Origin: Hymenobacter translucens
GTDB taxonomy: Bacteria > Bacteroidota > Bacteroidia > Cytophagales > Hymenobacteraceae
Length of the DNA: 64,000 nt
Assembly (NCBI RefSeq): GCF_020685205.1
Contig: NZ_JAJERB010000013.1
Coordinates: 27,649-91,648, forward strand
Reading direction: 5' to 3'
Below the pieces are notes generated by a model that had not been told where the DNA came from, ran no database searches, and saw only the letters and a list, made by a program, of their open reading frames with translations. The translations under genes and the position numbers were made by a program. This document shows, piece by piece, positions 42,202 to 51,025 of the stretch. The first letter of the stretch is position 1. Each line of letters begins with the position of its first letter.

Positions 42202-43506
42202 CTATTTTTTTCCGGTCAGGTAGTCGGCGGCCAGGGTAGCGAGGGTTTTCACGCCCAGCGTCAGCCCGCTTTCGTCGATCAGAAAGCCAGCGGTGTGGTG
42301 GTCGGCAGTGGTGGCCGGGTCGGTGCCCTTTGCCATGCCGCCCACGAACAAAAACAGGCCCGGCACTTTTTCCTGGTAGTACGAGAAGTCTTCGGCCCCG
42401 GTAACGGCCTTTTGCTCGATGACGTGGCCGGGTCCGGCCACCGACTGCAGCGTGGGCAGCATCCGGCTGGTCAGGGCCAGGTCGTTGAAGGTGACCGGGA
42501 CGTAGGGCTCGATGGTGACTTCGGCGGTGGCCCCGGCGCTTTCGGCAATGTTGGTGGCAATGCGCCGCACCGAAGCCCAGATCTGCTTCTGCACCTCGGG
42601 GTTCAGCGCCCGGATGGTGCCGCTTAGCTCTACGTCGGGCGGAATCACGTTGTAGCGCACCCCGGCGTGGATGGTGCCCACGGTAACCACAGCCGCATCA
42701 TCCGTGAGCTTCACCTGCCGGCTTACAATGGTCTGCAGCCCCAGGATAATCTGAGCGGCCGTCACGACCGGATCCACGCTGTTCCAGGGGTAGGCGCCGT
42801 GGGAGCCCTTGCCGTGCACCTTGATGGTGAACCGGTCGGAACTGGCCATTTCGCCCCCGGGTCGGTAGCTGAGGTTGCCTACTTCGGTCTGCGCCTGAAT
42901 ATGCACCCCGAAGATGGCGTCGACTTTGGGGTTTTCCAGCACCTTTTCCTTGACCATCAGCTTGGCCCCGCCTTCCTCGCCGGGCAGAGAGCCTTCCTCG
43001 GCGGGCTGGAAGATAAACTTGACGGTACCGGGCAGATCCTTCTTCACCTGGCTTAGCACTTCGGCCGCGCCCATCAGCATGGCCACGTGGGTATCGTGCC
43101 CGCAGGCGTGCATCACTCCTACCGGCTGGCCCAGGTACGTGGACTTCACCTTCGAGGCAAATGGCAGGCTATTGCTTTCCGTAATGGGCAGGGCGTCCAT
43201 ATCGGCGCGCAGCGCTACTACGGGGCCCGGCTTGCCGCCGCGCAGAATGCCGACCACGCCGGTGCGGGCCACGCCGGTCTGAACTTCCAGCCCCAGGCTT
43301 TTCAGGTGAGCGGCAATGATGCCAGCGGTGCGGGTTTCCAGATTGCCCAGCTCGGGGTGCTCGTGCAGGTCGCGGCGCCAGGCAATGACCTTGGCTTCTT
43401 CCTGAGTGGAGAGCTTTGCAATGCGGGCATTGAGGGCCGTGTTCTGGGCCAGCAGCGCGGGAGCGGCAGCCAGCATCAGGGCCGCCGTAGCGTAAAGAGT
43501 CTTCAT
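42202..43506 (-). CDS. Secreted M20-family amidohydrolase
   Basis: A 434-residue metal-dependent amidohydrolase (IAA-amino-acid hydrolase/hippuricase type) with a signal peptide (MKTLYATAALMLAAAPALLAQ). Metal ligands lie in MHACGHDTHVAML, in PAEEGSLPGEEGG and in TGAEDFSYYQE. The segment WRRDLHEHPELGNLE at the N-terminus is the family opening. The ATG at 43506 is used; 52 codons of open frame upstream (to 43662) are Arg/Pro-rich and non-homologous. It probably hydrolyses N-acyl amino acids in the periplasm. Confidence 0.93.
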   Translation of the reverse strand: MKTLYATAALMLAAAPALLAQNTALNARIAKLSTQEEAKVIAWRRDLHEHPELGNLETRTAGIIAAHLKSLGLEVQTGVARTGVVGILRGGKPGPVVALRADMDALPITESNSLPFASKVKSTYLGQPVGVMHACGHDTHVAMLMGAAEVLSQVKKDLPGTVKFIFQPAEEGSLPGEEGGAKLMVKEKVLENPKVDAIFGVHIQAQTEVGNLSYRPGGEMASSDRFTIKVHGKGSHGAYPWNSVDPVVTAAQIILGLQTIVSRQVKLTDDAAVVTVGTIHAGVRYNVIPPDVELSGTIRALNPEVQKQIWASVRRIATNIAESAGATAEVTIEPYVPVTFNDLALTSRMLPTLQSVAGPGHVIEQKAVTGAEDFSYYQEKVPGLFLFVGGMAKGTDPATTADHHTAGFLIDESGLTLGVKTLATLAADYLTGKK

Positions 43507-43668
43507 GGGAGTACGGCGGAAATTGGAGCAAAAGGTACGACGCCGCCTGTTAGTGGCGGCCGGCATCCCCTGGGTTTCCTTTGAAGAGTAAGCGGACCCG
43601 GCTGGCAGCAACCCGGGCGAACCAGCCGGCAGTGGGCACACCAAACGGCGCGGACTACGCAAAATGGA

Positions 43669-43700
43669 TTGGCAGAATAGAGGGCAAATGCTTATTTTTA
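43669..43700 (+). promoter_or_regulatory. Promoter of the WG-repeat gene
   Basis: TTG (43669-43671), 21 nt, then TATTTTTA (43693-43700), one mismatch from TAnnTTTG, 15 nt before the ATG at 43716. Confidence 0.6.
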
Positions 43701-43715
43701 GCTTTATTCCTGCTT

Positions 43716-44513
43716 ATGCCGATGCTCCGTTTTGCTTTGAACGCCTCTGCTCTCCTGCTGTTGCTGATGCTGATGGCGGCGTCCCCGGCTACGCCCCAGG
43801 GCACCGGCGCCCGGCTGCTGCCCTTCCGGCACGGCGACAAATGGGGCTACGCCGACCGCAGCCGCCGGCTGGTGCTGCCCCTGCAGTACGACGAAGCCGG
43901 GCCGTTCATCGGCGAAATTGCCTGGGTGAAGGTGGGCGACAAGTACGGCTACATCGATGGCGCCGGCAACCCCATCACGCCGGTGCAGTACGCGCGGGCC
44001 GGCAACTTTCACCGCGACCGGGCCCGGGTGGAACTGAACGGGGAGCAGTTCGACATCGACCCGAGCGGGCGTCGCCTCGATGCCGGCCCGGCCGAAGAGC
44101 CCGAGGTGGACTTTCTGACCCAGGGCGACATCGTGCGCAAAGACGGCAAGCTGGGCTTCCGCTTCAGCGTGGGCCAGGCCGTGGTACCCCCGCTCTACGA
44201 CGAAATCCGGGAAGACTACCGGGGGCTGCTGTTCGTGCGCCAGGGCACGCGCTGGGGCGTCATCAACAACAAAAGCAAGCTGGTGCTGCCCCTGGCCTAC
44301 GACGACATTCGCGTCACGGCGGCCAACGACTTTGTGTACCCGATTGTCGAGCAGCAGGGCCGCTTCGGCTACCTCGACGAAGACGGCAAGCTGCTGGTAG
44401 CCCCCCGCTACAAAAGTGCCGAGCCCTTTGTGGAAGGCGCTGCCCGGGTCGTTACCATTGACGGCAAGCCCGGCTACATCGACAGCCGGGGCAAGGAGTA
44501 CTTCGAGGATTAG
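43716..44513 (+). CDS. Secreted WG-repeat protein
   Basis: A ~265-residue protein from ATG 43716 (43722 is equally possible; the upstream frame to 43581 lies before the promoter). A signal peptide (MLRFALNASALLLLLMLMAAS) leads to at least five WG-type beta repeats, visible as HGDKWGYADRSRRLVLPLQYDE, GDKYGYIDGAGNPITPVQY, DGKLGFRF, RWGVINNKSKLVLPLAYD and GRFGYLDEDGKLLVAPRY. WG repeats bind partners on bacterial surfaces; the exact role is unknown. A divergent neighbour is the M20 hydrolase. Confidence 0.82.
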   Translation: MPMLRFALNASALLLLLMLMAASPATPQGTGARLLPFRHGDKWGYADRSRRLVLPLQYDEAGPFIGEIAWVKVGDKYGYIDGAGNPITPVQYARAGNFHRDRARVELNGEQFDIDPSGRRLDAGPAEEPEVDFLTQGDIVRKDGKLGFRFSVGQAVVPPLYDEIREDYRGLLFVRQGTRWGVINNKSKLVLPLAYDDIRVTAANDFVYPIVEQQGRFGYLDEDGKLLVAPRYKSAEPFVEGAARVVTIDGKPGYIDSRGKEYFED

Positions 44514-44706
44514 TGGCAAGGCTGAGGCGGGTGGTAGGTCAGTCCTTCTGAGTGCTTACTGGAAGCGTTTCGGTGCTTGCTCCCACCGGCTAACCGTTGA
44601 GGTGATAGAAGGAGCTGGCCAAGTCCGCAACCTGCTACCCTCCTCCGCCATTCCCGAAATATTCGCACCTTAAAGCCGAAACCACCAACCGTTCCCTTTC
44701 CGGCTT

Positions 44707-46263
44707 ATGATCTTTACGCCCAGCCCCATGCTGCTCAAGCTGCTCTACACCCGCGGCAGCCTGCACAACACGCCCGAAGGCGTGGCTTTCAGCATCAAAA
44801 ACCGCCTCGATACCGTTCGCCTTACCCGCGTCGACCACGTGAAGATTGGCGACGTGCTGATTCCGGCCGAGCAGATTCAGCTGGTGGGCGCCGACGGCAC
44901 GGCCCAGGCCGCCACCGCCCTGAACGGCGACGGCGCGGGCCGGGAGCTGCCGGTGGGCGAGGTGCTGCAGTTTCAGCTGGCGACTCCGCCCCTGCCCGAA
45001 GGCATGCACAGCGTGCAGGTGCAGTTCGCCGCCGACCCGTTCGGCAACCTGAACGTGGAAGTAGAGGACGCCATCGTGCACCAGCCCGAAAACCGCACCC
45101 GCATTCCCCGCTCCGACCAGGACGACTACTCCGATGCCGCCATTCAGGCCCGGCAGCGCTTTGCCGAGGAGTTTTCGGGCCAGGAGTTCCAGCATATCAA
45201 AAACTACTCGTTCGACGCCCACCAGCTACAGGGCAACTGCGAGCATTTCACCGGCGTGGCCCAGATTCCGATTGGCCTGGCCGGCCCCCTGCACGTGAAC
45301 GGGGAGCACGCCCAGGGTGACTTCCTGATTCCGATGGCGACAACCGAAGGCACCCTGGTAGCATCCTACAACCGGGGCATTCAGGTGCTCAACCTGTGCG
45401 GGGGCGTTAAGTGCACCGTTATCGGCGACGCCATGCAGCGGGCCCCGGTGTTTGTGTTCGACGATGCCCGCGGGGCCCGGGACTTCGGCCGCTGGGTCGA
45501 GGAAAACATTGAGCTGATTCGCCCGGAGGCCGAAAGCACCTCCCGCGTAGCCAAGCTGCAGTACATCGACACGTACCTCGCCAACAAGTTTGCTTACCTG
45601 CGCTTCAACTACAGCACCGGCGACGCGGCCGGGCAGAACATGGTAGGCCGGGCCACGTTCGCGGCCTGCTCCTGGATTCTGGAGCACTACAAGGGTGCGC
45701 CTATCCGCCACTTCTACCTCGAGTCCAACTTTGCCACCGACAAGAAAGCCTCCCAGATCAACGTGATGCGGACCCGGGGCAAGCGGGTGGTAGCCGAAGC
45801 CATCGTCAAGCGCGACATCCTGCAGCAGCGCATGCGCGTGACGCCCGAGCAGCTGGCCTACCACGGGCAGGTAAGCAACGTGGGCGCCTTTATTTCGGGG
45901 GCCAACAACAACGGCGCCCACTCAGCCAACGGCATCACGGCCATGTTCATTGCCACCGGCCAGGACGTGGCCAACGTGTCGGAGTCGTCGGCGGGGGTGT
46001 TGTACTCGGAGGTAACCAAGGAAGGCGACCTGTACCTGAGCATGACGATTCCGTCGCTCATCGTGGCCACCCACGGCGGGGGCACCGGCCTGGCCACCCA
46101 GAACGAGTGCCTGCGCATGCTGGGCTGCGTGGGCCGGGGCACGGTCAACAAGTTCGCCGAAATCGTGGCGGGCGTGGTATTGGCCGGGGAGCTCAGCCTG
46201 GGCTCTGCCATTTCCTCTTCCGACTGGGTGAGCAGCCACGAGCAGTACGGCCGCAACCGTTAA
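44707..46263 (+). CDS. Hydroxymethylglutaryl-CoA reductase with extra N-terminal domain
   Basis: It reduces HMG-CoA to mevalonate, the committed step of the mevalonate pathway for isoprenoids (quinones, carotenoids, hopanoids). Catalytic residues are all seen: Glu214 (MATTEGTLVAS), Asp306 (GDAAGQNMV), Lys346 (FATDKKASQ) and His511 (SSHEQYGRNR). The reductase part occupies about 125-518. Residues 1-~120 are an extra beta-rich domain (VDHVKIGDVLIPAEQ; LPVGEVLQFQLA; VQVQFAADPFGNLNVEVED) that I do not recognise. ATG 44707 gives the first Met in frame. No other mevalonate gene is nearby. Confidence 0.92.
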   Translation: MIFTPSPMLLKLLYTRGSLHNTPEGVAFSIKNRLDTVRLTRVDHVKIGDVLIPAEQIQLVGADGTAQAATALNGDGAGRELPVGEVLQFQLATPPLPEGMHSVQVQFAADPFGNLNVEVEDAIVHQPENRTRIPRSDQDDYSDAAIQARQRFAEEFSGQEFQHIKNYSFDAHQLQGNCEHFTGVAQIPIGLAGPLHVNGEHAQGDFLIPMATTEGTLVASYNRGIQVLNLCGGVKCTVIGDAMQRAPVFVFDDARGARDFGRWVEENIELIRPEAESTSRVAKLQYIDTYLANKFAYLRFNYSTGDAAGQNMVGRATFAACSWILEHYKGAPIRHFYLESNFATDKKASQINVMRTRGKRVVAEAIVKRDILQQRMRVTPEQLAYHGQVSNVGAFISGANNNGAHSANGITAMFIATGQDVANVSESSAGVLYSEVTKEGDLYLSMTIPSLIVATHGGGTGLATQNECLRMLGCVGRGTVNKFAEIVAGVVLAGELSLGSAISSSDWVSSHEQYGRNR

Positions 46264-46314
46264 GCCTAACTACTGGCTTTAGCCAGTATCCTTACTACAA
46301 ATCGATTAAGCCCC

Positions 46315-47064
46315 ATGAAAAAGGCATTTCTGGTCACGCTGCTTTCCCTGGGCACCTTTCACGCCTGGGCCCAGGCCGGGGAGCGGGATATGGACGACGT
46401 TGTGGCCCGCCTGTACCGCGATGCCAACAATCCCGATCGTCTGCGTGACCTCGCCAACGAGGCCGCTTCTTCGCCCCAGGCCTACCTGGTGCCGGTGTGG
46501 CAGCCGGGCACGCTGCTCACCATCAGCCGGAACACCCGCCCGGCTCCGGGGCTGCGCTACAACGTGGCCCGGCAGCTGCTGGAGCTGAAGGATTCGGTTG
46601 GGGGGCTCCGGGTGTTTCCGGTAGGCAGCCTGCGCGGATTTACCATTGGGGAAAGCAGCAATGCCCGCACCTTCCGGACCCGCCTCACCCGGGGCACGGG
46701 CAGCAGCTCGGGGCGGGCCTTCGTGGAGATTTTCACCGAACAGCCCGATGGCCCGCTGGTGCTGGCCCTGGCGCACCGCTTTGTCGACAAGCCGGCGGAG
46801 ATGCACCCTATCCTGCGGGTTGAAACGCAAAAGGCCCGGCGGGAAATCGGGCAGCTGCTGCTGGCCGGCCCGGGTCAGGATGCTCAGGGTGCGCTCCGCC
46901 CCCTCGAGCTCAACGAGCGGAGCGTGCTGAAGCTGTTCGGCCCGGCCTCGGCCCAGCTGCGGGAATACGCCGCCAAGAACAGCCTGCGCTACGAAGAGCT
47001 GGCTGATGTAATGAAGCTGGTCAACGAATACAACCGCCGCCAGGCCGCCGCGCCGGCCAAATAA
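46315..47064 (+). CDS. Secreted protein, unknown function
   Basis: A 249-residue protein with a signal peptide (MKKAFLVTLLSLGTFHAWAQ). The mature sequence is mixed: a beta-rich centre (LKDSVGGLRVFPVGSLRGFTIG; SGRAFVEIFTEQPDGPLVLALAHRFV) and helices at the end (LREYAAKNSLRYEELADVMKLVNEYNRRQ). No domain is recognised. It follows the HMG-CoA reductase gene by 51 nt on the same strand, which may mean cotranscription, and is closed by a bidirectional terminator. Confidence 0.55.
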   Translation: MKKAFLVTLLSLGTFHAWAQAGERDMDDVVARLYRDANNPDRLRDLANEAASSPQAYLVPVWQPGTLLTISRNTRPAPGLRYNVARQLLELKDSVGGLRVFPVGSLRGFTIGESSNARTFRTRLTRGTGSSSGRAFVEIFTEQPDGPLVLALAHRFVDKPAEMHPILRVETQKARREIGQLLLAGPGQDAQGALRPLELNERSVLKLFGPASAQLREYAAKNSLRYEELADVMKLVNEYNRRQAAAPAK

Positions 47065-47097
47065 GCCTGACCCGGCCGGTACCTACCCTCCCTCACG

Positions 47098-47133
47098 AAA
47101 AAGCCCCGCTGGCAGATCCGGCGGGGCTTTTTT
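47098..47133. terminator. Bidirectional intrinsic terminator
   Basis: A 12-bp stem (47098-47109 with 47121-47132), 11-nt loop, A/T-rich flanks, between convergent genes. Confidence 0.9.
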
Positions 47134-47150
47134 GCAACGTAACAACCAGC

Positions 47151-47693
47151 CTACAGCGGGTCAGCGGTTACTTTGAACTGGTAGTTCATGCGCATGTCGG
47201 TATTCTGGCGCAGCGGGGTGCGGAACGTGGTCTGCACCGTCAGCACGTAGTTTTCGGCCTTCAGGTATTTGTCGAGGTTACCGGTGCTGGGCTCCAGATT
47301 AATGGTGCTGACTCCGCGGGGAACCGTCATCAGCGAGGCCATCTGCACCCGGTCGGTGCCCTGCATATCCGTGCTAATGTAGAAGGTCACGTTTTCGAGA
47401 AAGTCGAAGTTGGAGCCGCTCGGTCCGGTAGCAGTCAGCGTGAGGGCGTCGAGCTTGACGTCTTTAACCAGATTGGCCGCGGTGTTGGCTTTGCGGTAGT
47501 CTTCGGTGGCGTCGGTGCTGGTGGGGAAGGACTGGGGCGGGAAAGTAGCCGCGAAGGGCACCGCCGGCATCTGGAACGCATATTCATCGGAAATAGTGAA
47601 GGTCAACAGCTTGTCCACCTGTTTCTCCACTTTTTTGCAGCTGCTCATTCCCAGTGCGAACACTGTCATCACAAACAGTAAAATCTTTCTCAT
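47151..47693 (-). CDS. Lipoprotein paralog A, unknown function
   Basis: A 180-residue lipoprotein (lipobox MSSC, then CKKVEKQVDKLLTFTISD). It is homologous over its length to the next gene upstream: both have VDKLLTF or IDKLLTF, LVKDVxLxxLTLT, FDFLEN/SIELYIST, PRGV, and end in FKVTADPL. Predicted mainly beta strands. No family recognised. It lies 165 nt downstream of its paralog, with a strong hairpin between. Confidence 0.65.
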   Translation of the reverse strand: MRKILLFVMTVFALGMSSCKKVEKQVDKLLTFTISDEYAFQMPAVPFAATFPPQSFPTSTDATEDYRKANTAANLVKDVKLDALTLTATGPSGSNFDFLENVTFYISTDMQGTDRVQMASLMTVPRGVSTINLEPSTGNLDKYLKAENYVLTVQTTFRTPLRQNTDMRMNYQFKVTADPL

Positions 47694-47784
47694 AAACAGT
47701 GTTATAAATGTTAAAAACTGGTCAAAAGGTAGGGCTTTCCAGGTAATTAATCTACTGCTATATGTTTATAACCAGCCAGTAACA

Positions 47785-47839
47785 GCGCTGCCCCCGCCAT
47801 GCTGGCTGCCAAAGCAAACCAGCACCGCGGGGGCAGCGC
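47785..47839 (-). terminator. Strong hairpin between lipoprotein paralogs
   Basis: A perfect 13-bp G/C-rich stem (47785-47797 with 47827-47839) encloses a smaller inner stem (TGCTGG/CCAGCA). It has no T-run on either strand, so it may be an attenuator or mRNA-stabilising hairpin instead of a full terminator. Confidence 0.6.
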
Positions 47840-47858
47840 ACTACGGGCCCGGCCCCGG

Positions 47859-48395
47859 CTACAGCGGGTCCGCCGTCACTTTAAAGCGGGAATCAGCTTT
47901 GATGGTTACTTCCTGGGTGAGCAGGCCCGAAGCCTTGACTTTCGTGGTAAGCGTGAAAGCCGAGGCTTTGATGTATTTATCGAGCTTGGCGTTGGCCGAG
48001 TTCAGCTCGATGCTGCGTACTCCGCGTGGGATGGAGCTGAGGGAAGCCAGCAGGATCTGGTCGCTCTGGTCGGTGCTGATATACAATTCGATGCTTTCGA
48101 GAAAGTCGAACGTCTGGGTCGAGGGGCTGGTGATGGTCAGCGTCAGCTTGTTCAGACTCACGTCCTTGACGAGCTCGGCGCTGGTGTTATTGTTGCGGAA
48201 GGTTTCCGACGACCGGGTCGTGACGCTGACGCCGGGCAGGGTCGTGAGCACGCCCACGGGGGAGTTGGCCGGAATGCGGATCGTCTGGCTGTCGTCGATG
48301 TAGAACGTGAGCAGCTTGTCGATGTCCGCCTTTTCGCACGACAGCACGCCGAGCAGCAACAGCAGAAAAGGGCCGAGGAAGAGGAGCTTTTTCAT
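47859..48395 (-). CDS. Lipoprotein paralog B, unknown function
   Basis: A 178-residue lipoprotein (lipobox VLSC, then CEKADIDKLLTFYIDDS), tandem duplicate of the gene at 47151. Both share the order of motifs and the exact C-terminal FKVTADPL, so the C-terminus is under strong constraint. The middle (SPSTQTFDFLESIELYISTDQ) is beta-rich. It probably faces the periplasm or outer surface. Function unknown. Confidence 0.65.
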   Translation of the reverse strand: MKKLLFLGPFLLLLLGVLSCEKADIDKLLTFYIDDSQTIRIPANSPVGVLTTLPGVSVTTRSSETFRNNNTSAELVKDVSLNKLTLTITSPSTQTFDFLESIELYISTDQSDQILLASLSSIPRGVRSIELNSANAKLDKYIKASAFTLTTKVKASGLLTQEVTIKADSRFKVTADPL

Positions 48396-48461
48396 GAACG
48401 AAAATAGTTGGAAAGTAAAGGAAACGCCGCTTACTCAATTATAGTGCCTGAGCCGGGCGGG

Positions 48462-49664
48462 CTAGTCCATCATGTCGGCGGCACGGGGCGGCTCGTGCTT
48501 GTAGTCGGGATTCCAGCTCATCGGGTAGTGTTCGTCCACGTACTGCAGGGCCGCCTCCGTCAGGTACAGGGGGCGGAACGTATCGACCATTACGGCCAGC
48601 TCGTGGGTTTCCTTTTTGCCGATGCTGGCTTCGACCGTGCCCGGGTGCGGCCCGTGGGGAATGCCGCTGGGATGCCAGGTAAACGAGGCCAGGTCCACGC
48701 CCTTGCGCGACATGAAGTTACCCGCCACGTAGTACAGCACCTCGTCGGAGTCGACGTTGGAGTGGTTGTAGGGGGCCGGAATGGCCAGCGGGTGGTAGTC
48801 GAACAGCCGGGGCACGAACGAGCAGATCACGAAGTTGTTGGCCTCGAAGGTCTGATGCACGGGTGGGGGCTGGTGGATGCGACCCGTTATCGGCTCAAAA
48901 TCGTGGATGCTGAAGGCGTAGGGATAGAAGTAGCCGTCCCAGCCCACCACGTCGAACGGGGAGTGGCCGTAGGTAAGCTGGTGCAGAAAGCCTTCCTTTT
49001 TGACTTGTACGAGGTACTCGCCGGGCTCCTCCTGGATGATAAGCTCGTGCGGGGGGCGCATGTCCCGCTCGCAGTAGGGCGCGTGCTCAAGCAGTTGCCC
49101 GAAGTGGTTGCGGTAGCGCCGGCAGGTTTCGATCGGGCTGAACGACTCGATAATCAGCAGCCGGACCGGGCCCTCGTCAAAGTGCAGCTGGTGAATGATG
49201 GTGCGCGGAATCACGACGTAGTCGCCGGGCTCGAAGCGGACGATGCCCAGCTGGCTCCACAACTCCCCGCTGCCTTCGTGCACGAAGATCACCTCGTCGG
49301 CCAGGGCATTCTTGTAGTAGTACTGCATCCGCCGCTCCGTGGGGTTGCAGATGCTCATGGTCACGTCGGCATTGCCCATCAGCGTCTGGCGGGCCTGCAG
49401 GTAGTCGGGGCCGGTGGTTTTCTGGCTGAGCGTGCGCAGGTGGCTGGGCTGCAGGGCCCGGTCCCTGATGAGCCTGGAGCCGTAGGGAATGGCCTCTCCC
49501 ACCTTGCGGATTTCGGTGGGCGGGTGAATGTGGTAAAGCAGCGACGATACCCCGTGGAAGCCCAGCGTACCAACCAGCTGCTCGGAGTAGAGCGAGCCGT
49601 CGGGCTGCCGGAACTGGGTGTGGCGCTTGTGCGGAATCTGGCCGATGCGGTGGTAGAAAGCCAT
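48462..49664 (-). CDS. hmgA: Homogentisate 1,2-dioxygenase
   Basis: This non-heme iron enzyme opens the ring of homogentisate in tyrosine/phenylalanine catabolism. The 400-residue cupin protein shows the family segments FHGVSSLLYHIHPPTE, DEVIFVHEGSGELWSQLG and PGDYVVIPRT, and the C-terminal iron-binding region HPSGIPHGPHPGTVEAS with His and Glu ligands. The ATG at 49664 (MAFYHRIGQIPHKRHTQF) is the family start; the open frame to 49820 has a non-homologous extension. Other tyrosine-pathway genes are not nearby. Confidence 0.93.
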   Translation of the reverse strand: MAFYHRIGQIPHKRHTQFRQPDGSLYSEQLVGTLGFHGVSSLLYHIHPPTEIRKVGEAIPYGSRLIRDRALQPSHLRTLSQKTTGPDYLQARQTLMGNADVTMSICNPTERRMQYYYKNALADEVIFVHEGSGELWSQLGIVRFEPGDYVVIPRTIIHQLHFDEGPVRLLIIESFSPIETCRRYRNHFGQLLEHAPYCERDMRPPHELIIQEEPGEYLVQVKKEGFLHQLTYGHSPFDVVGWDGYFYPYAFSIHDFEPITGRIHQPPPVHQTFEANNFVICSFVPRLFDYHPLAIPAPYNHSNVDSDEVLYYVAGNFMSRKGVDLASFTWHPSGIPHGPHPGTVEASIGKKETHELAVMVDTFRPLYLTEAALQYVDEHYPMSWNPDYKHEPPRAADMMD

Positions 49665-49919
49665 GCGAAAAGTGCTTGCGGGTGGAAAACAGGTGGGGCT
49701 GGTAGCGTGAAGGTACGTAGCTCCGCTCAGAAAAGGATGAAGGCACGGGGCGGGGCGGTGGCCCCCAATCCGAAGAATATTCCTTCCTGCCCAACCTTTC
49801 CCACGGCTGCTTTTGTTCACCTGCCCCGGGCCCGGACCTGTCTGCTGAAAATCCGGCCGTAACTTGCGCTCTTTCTTGTCTGCTACGGGGCGCTGCGTCC
49901 CGCCTTTATATCTGCTACC

Positions 49920-50951
49920 GTGCTCTTCCCCGCTTTTACCTGGACTTTACTGCTGACCGTAGCCGCCGGCACCGTGGCTTTTACCGCCTCAACTCCGGCT
50001 GCCGCCCCAGTGCCGCTGCGGAGCCGCACCTTCTCCTTCGACTACACCGCCCGCATCCACGACCTGCCCGCCAATGCCAAACAGGTGGACCTCTGGCTGC
50101 CGGTGCCCCGCGCCGACAAGTCCCAGGATATTGAGAACGTGAAGATTACCTCGCCCTACCCGTATGAAATCCTGACCGGGCAGTACGGCAATAAGGTGCT
50201 GCACCTGAAGGTAACCGACCCGCAGCCGGCCGGCTTTGCCGTGACGATGGAAGTGAAAGCCCGGCGCCGGGAGCATATCAACCCGATGCTGGCCGCCGAG
50301 CCGGCCAAAAAAGCGCCGAAGGAGGCCGCCGACCCCAATATGGCCCGCTGGCTGCAGCCCGACGACCTCGTTCCGCTCGATCCTAAAATCAAGCTCTGGG
50401 CCCAGGAAGTGGTGGTCAAAGCCAATGTGGCGAACGGCAATGATCTGCAGAAAGCCCAGGCCATCTACAACCACGTGGTGTCCACCGTCAAGTACGACAA
50501 GACCGGGCAGGGCTGGGGCCGGGGCGACATCTACTACGCCTGCGATGCCCGCCGCGGCAACTGCACCGATTTTCACGCCGTGTTTATCGGCTACTGCCGG
50601 GCGCTGGGCATCCCGGCCCGGTTCAGCATCGGGTTTCCGCTGCCGCCCGAGCGGGGCACCGGCGAAGTAAAAGGCTACCACTGCTGGGCGGAGTTCTACA
50701 CCAAGGAAACCGGCTGGGTGCCCGTCGATGCCTCCGAAGCTGCCAAGGACCCGGCGCGCCGCACCTACTTCTTCGGGGCCCACGACGAAAACCGCCTGGA
50801 GTTCTCCCGGGGCCGCGACCTGACGCTGGCACCCCAGCAGCAGGGCTCCCCGCTCAACTACTTTATCTACCCCTACGCCGAGGTTGACGGCAAGGCCTTC
50901 AGCGCCGTGGACAAGGAATTCCGGTACGTAGACGCCTCCGCCAAGCAGTAG
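49920..50951 (+). CDS. Secreted transglutaminase-like cysteine protein
   Basis: A 343-residue protein with a signal peptide and a transglutaminase-like (papain-fold) domain in the C-terminal half. The triad is Cys215 in GNCTDFHAVFIGYCRALGIP, His254 in GYHCWAEFY and Asp270 in WVPVDASEA. The N-terminal half (FDYTARIHDLPANAKQVDLWLPVP) is the beta domain that usually precedes it. The start is a GTG, as no ATG lies near. Members are thought to be proteases or ligases of peptide chains; the substrate is unknown. Confidence 0.85.
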   Translation: MLFPAFTWTLLLTVAAGTVAFTASTPAAAPVPLRSRTFSFDYTARIHDLPANAKQVDLWLPVPRADKSQDIENVKITSPYPYEILTGQYGNKVLHLKVTDPQPAGFAVTMEVKARRREHINPMLAAEPAKKAPKEAADPNMARWLQPDDLVPLDPKIKLWAQEVVVKANVANGNDLQKAQAIYNHVVSTVKYDKTGQGWGRGDIYYACDARRGNCTDFHAVFIGYCRALGIPARFSIGFPLPPERGTGEVKGYHCWAEFYTKETGWVPVDASEAAKDPARRTYFFGAHDENRLEFSRGRDLTLAPQQQGSPLNYFIYPYAEVDGKAFSAVDKEFRYVDASAKQ

Positions 50952-50960
50952 GCTTTTTTA

Positions 50961-51018
50961 GTTGTCCGTTGTTCGTTGTCAGTTGTTAGAATCGTACTGA
51001 CAACGAACAACTAACAAC
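50961..51018. repeat. GTTGT-type intergenic inverted repeat, copy 5
   Basis: Arms 50961-50982 and 50997-51018 pair at 20 of 22 positions with a 14-nt loop, between the convergent transglutaminase and S41 genes. Confidence 0.85.
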
Positions 51019-51025
51019 TACTTTT

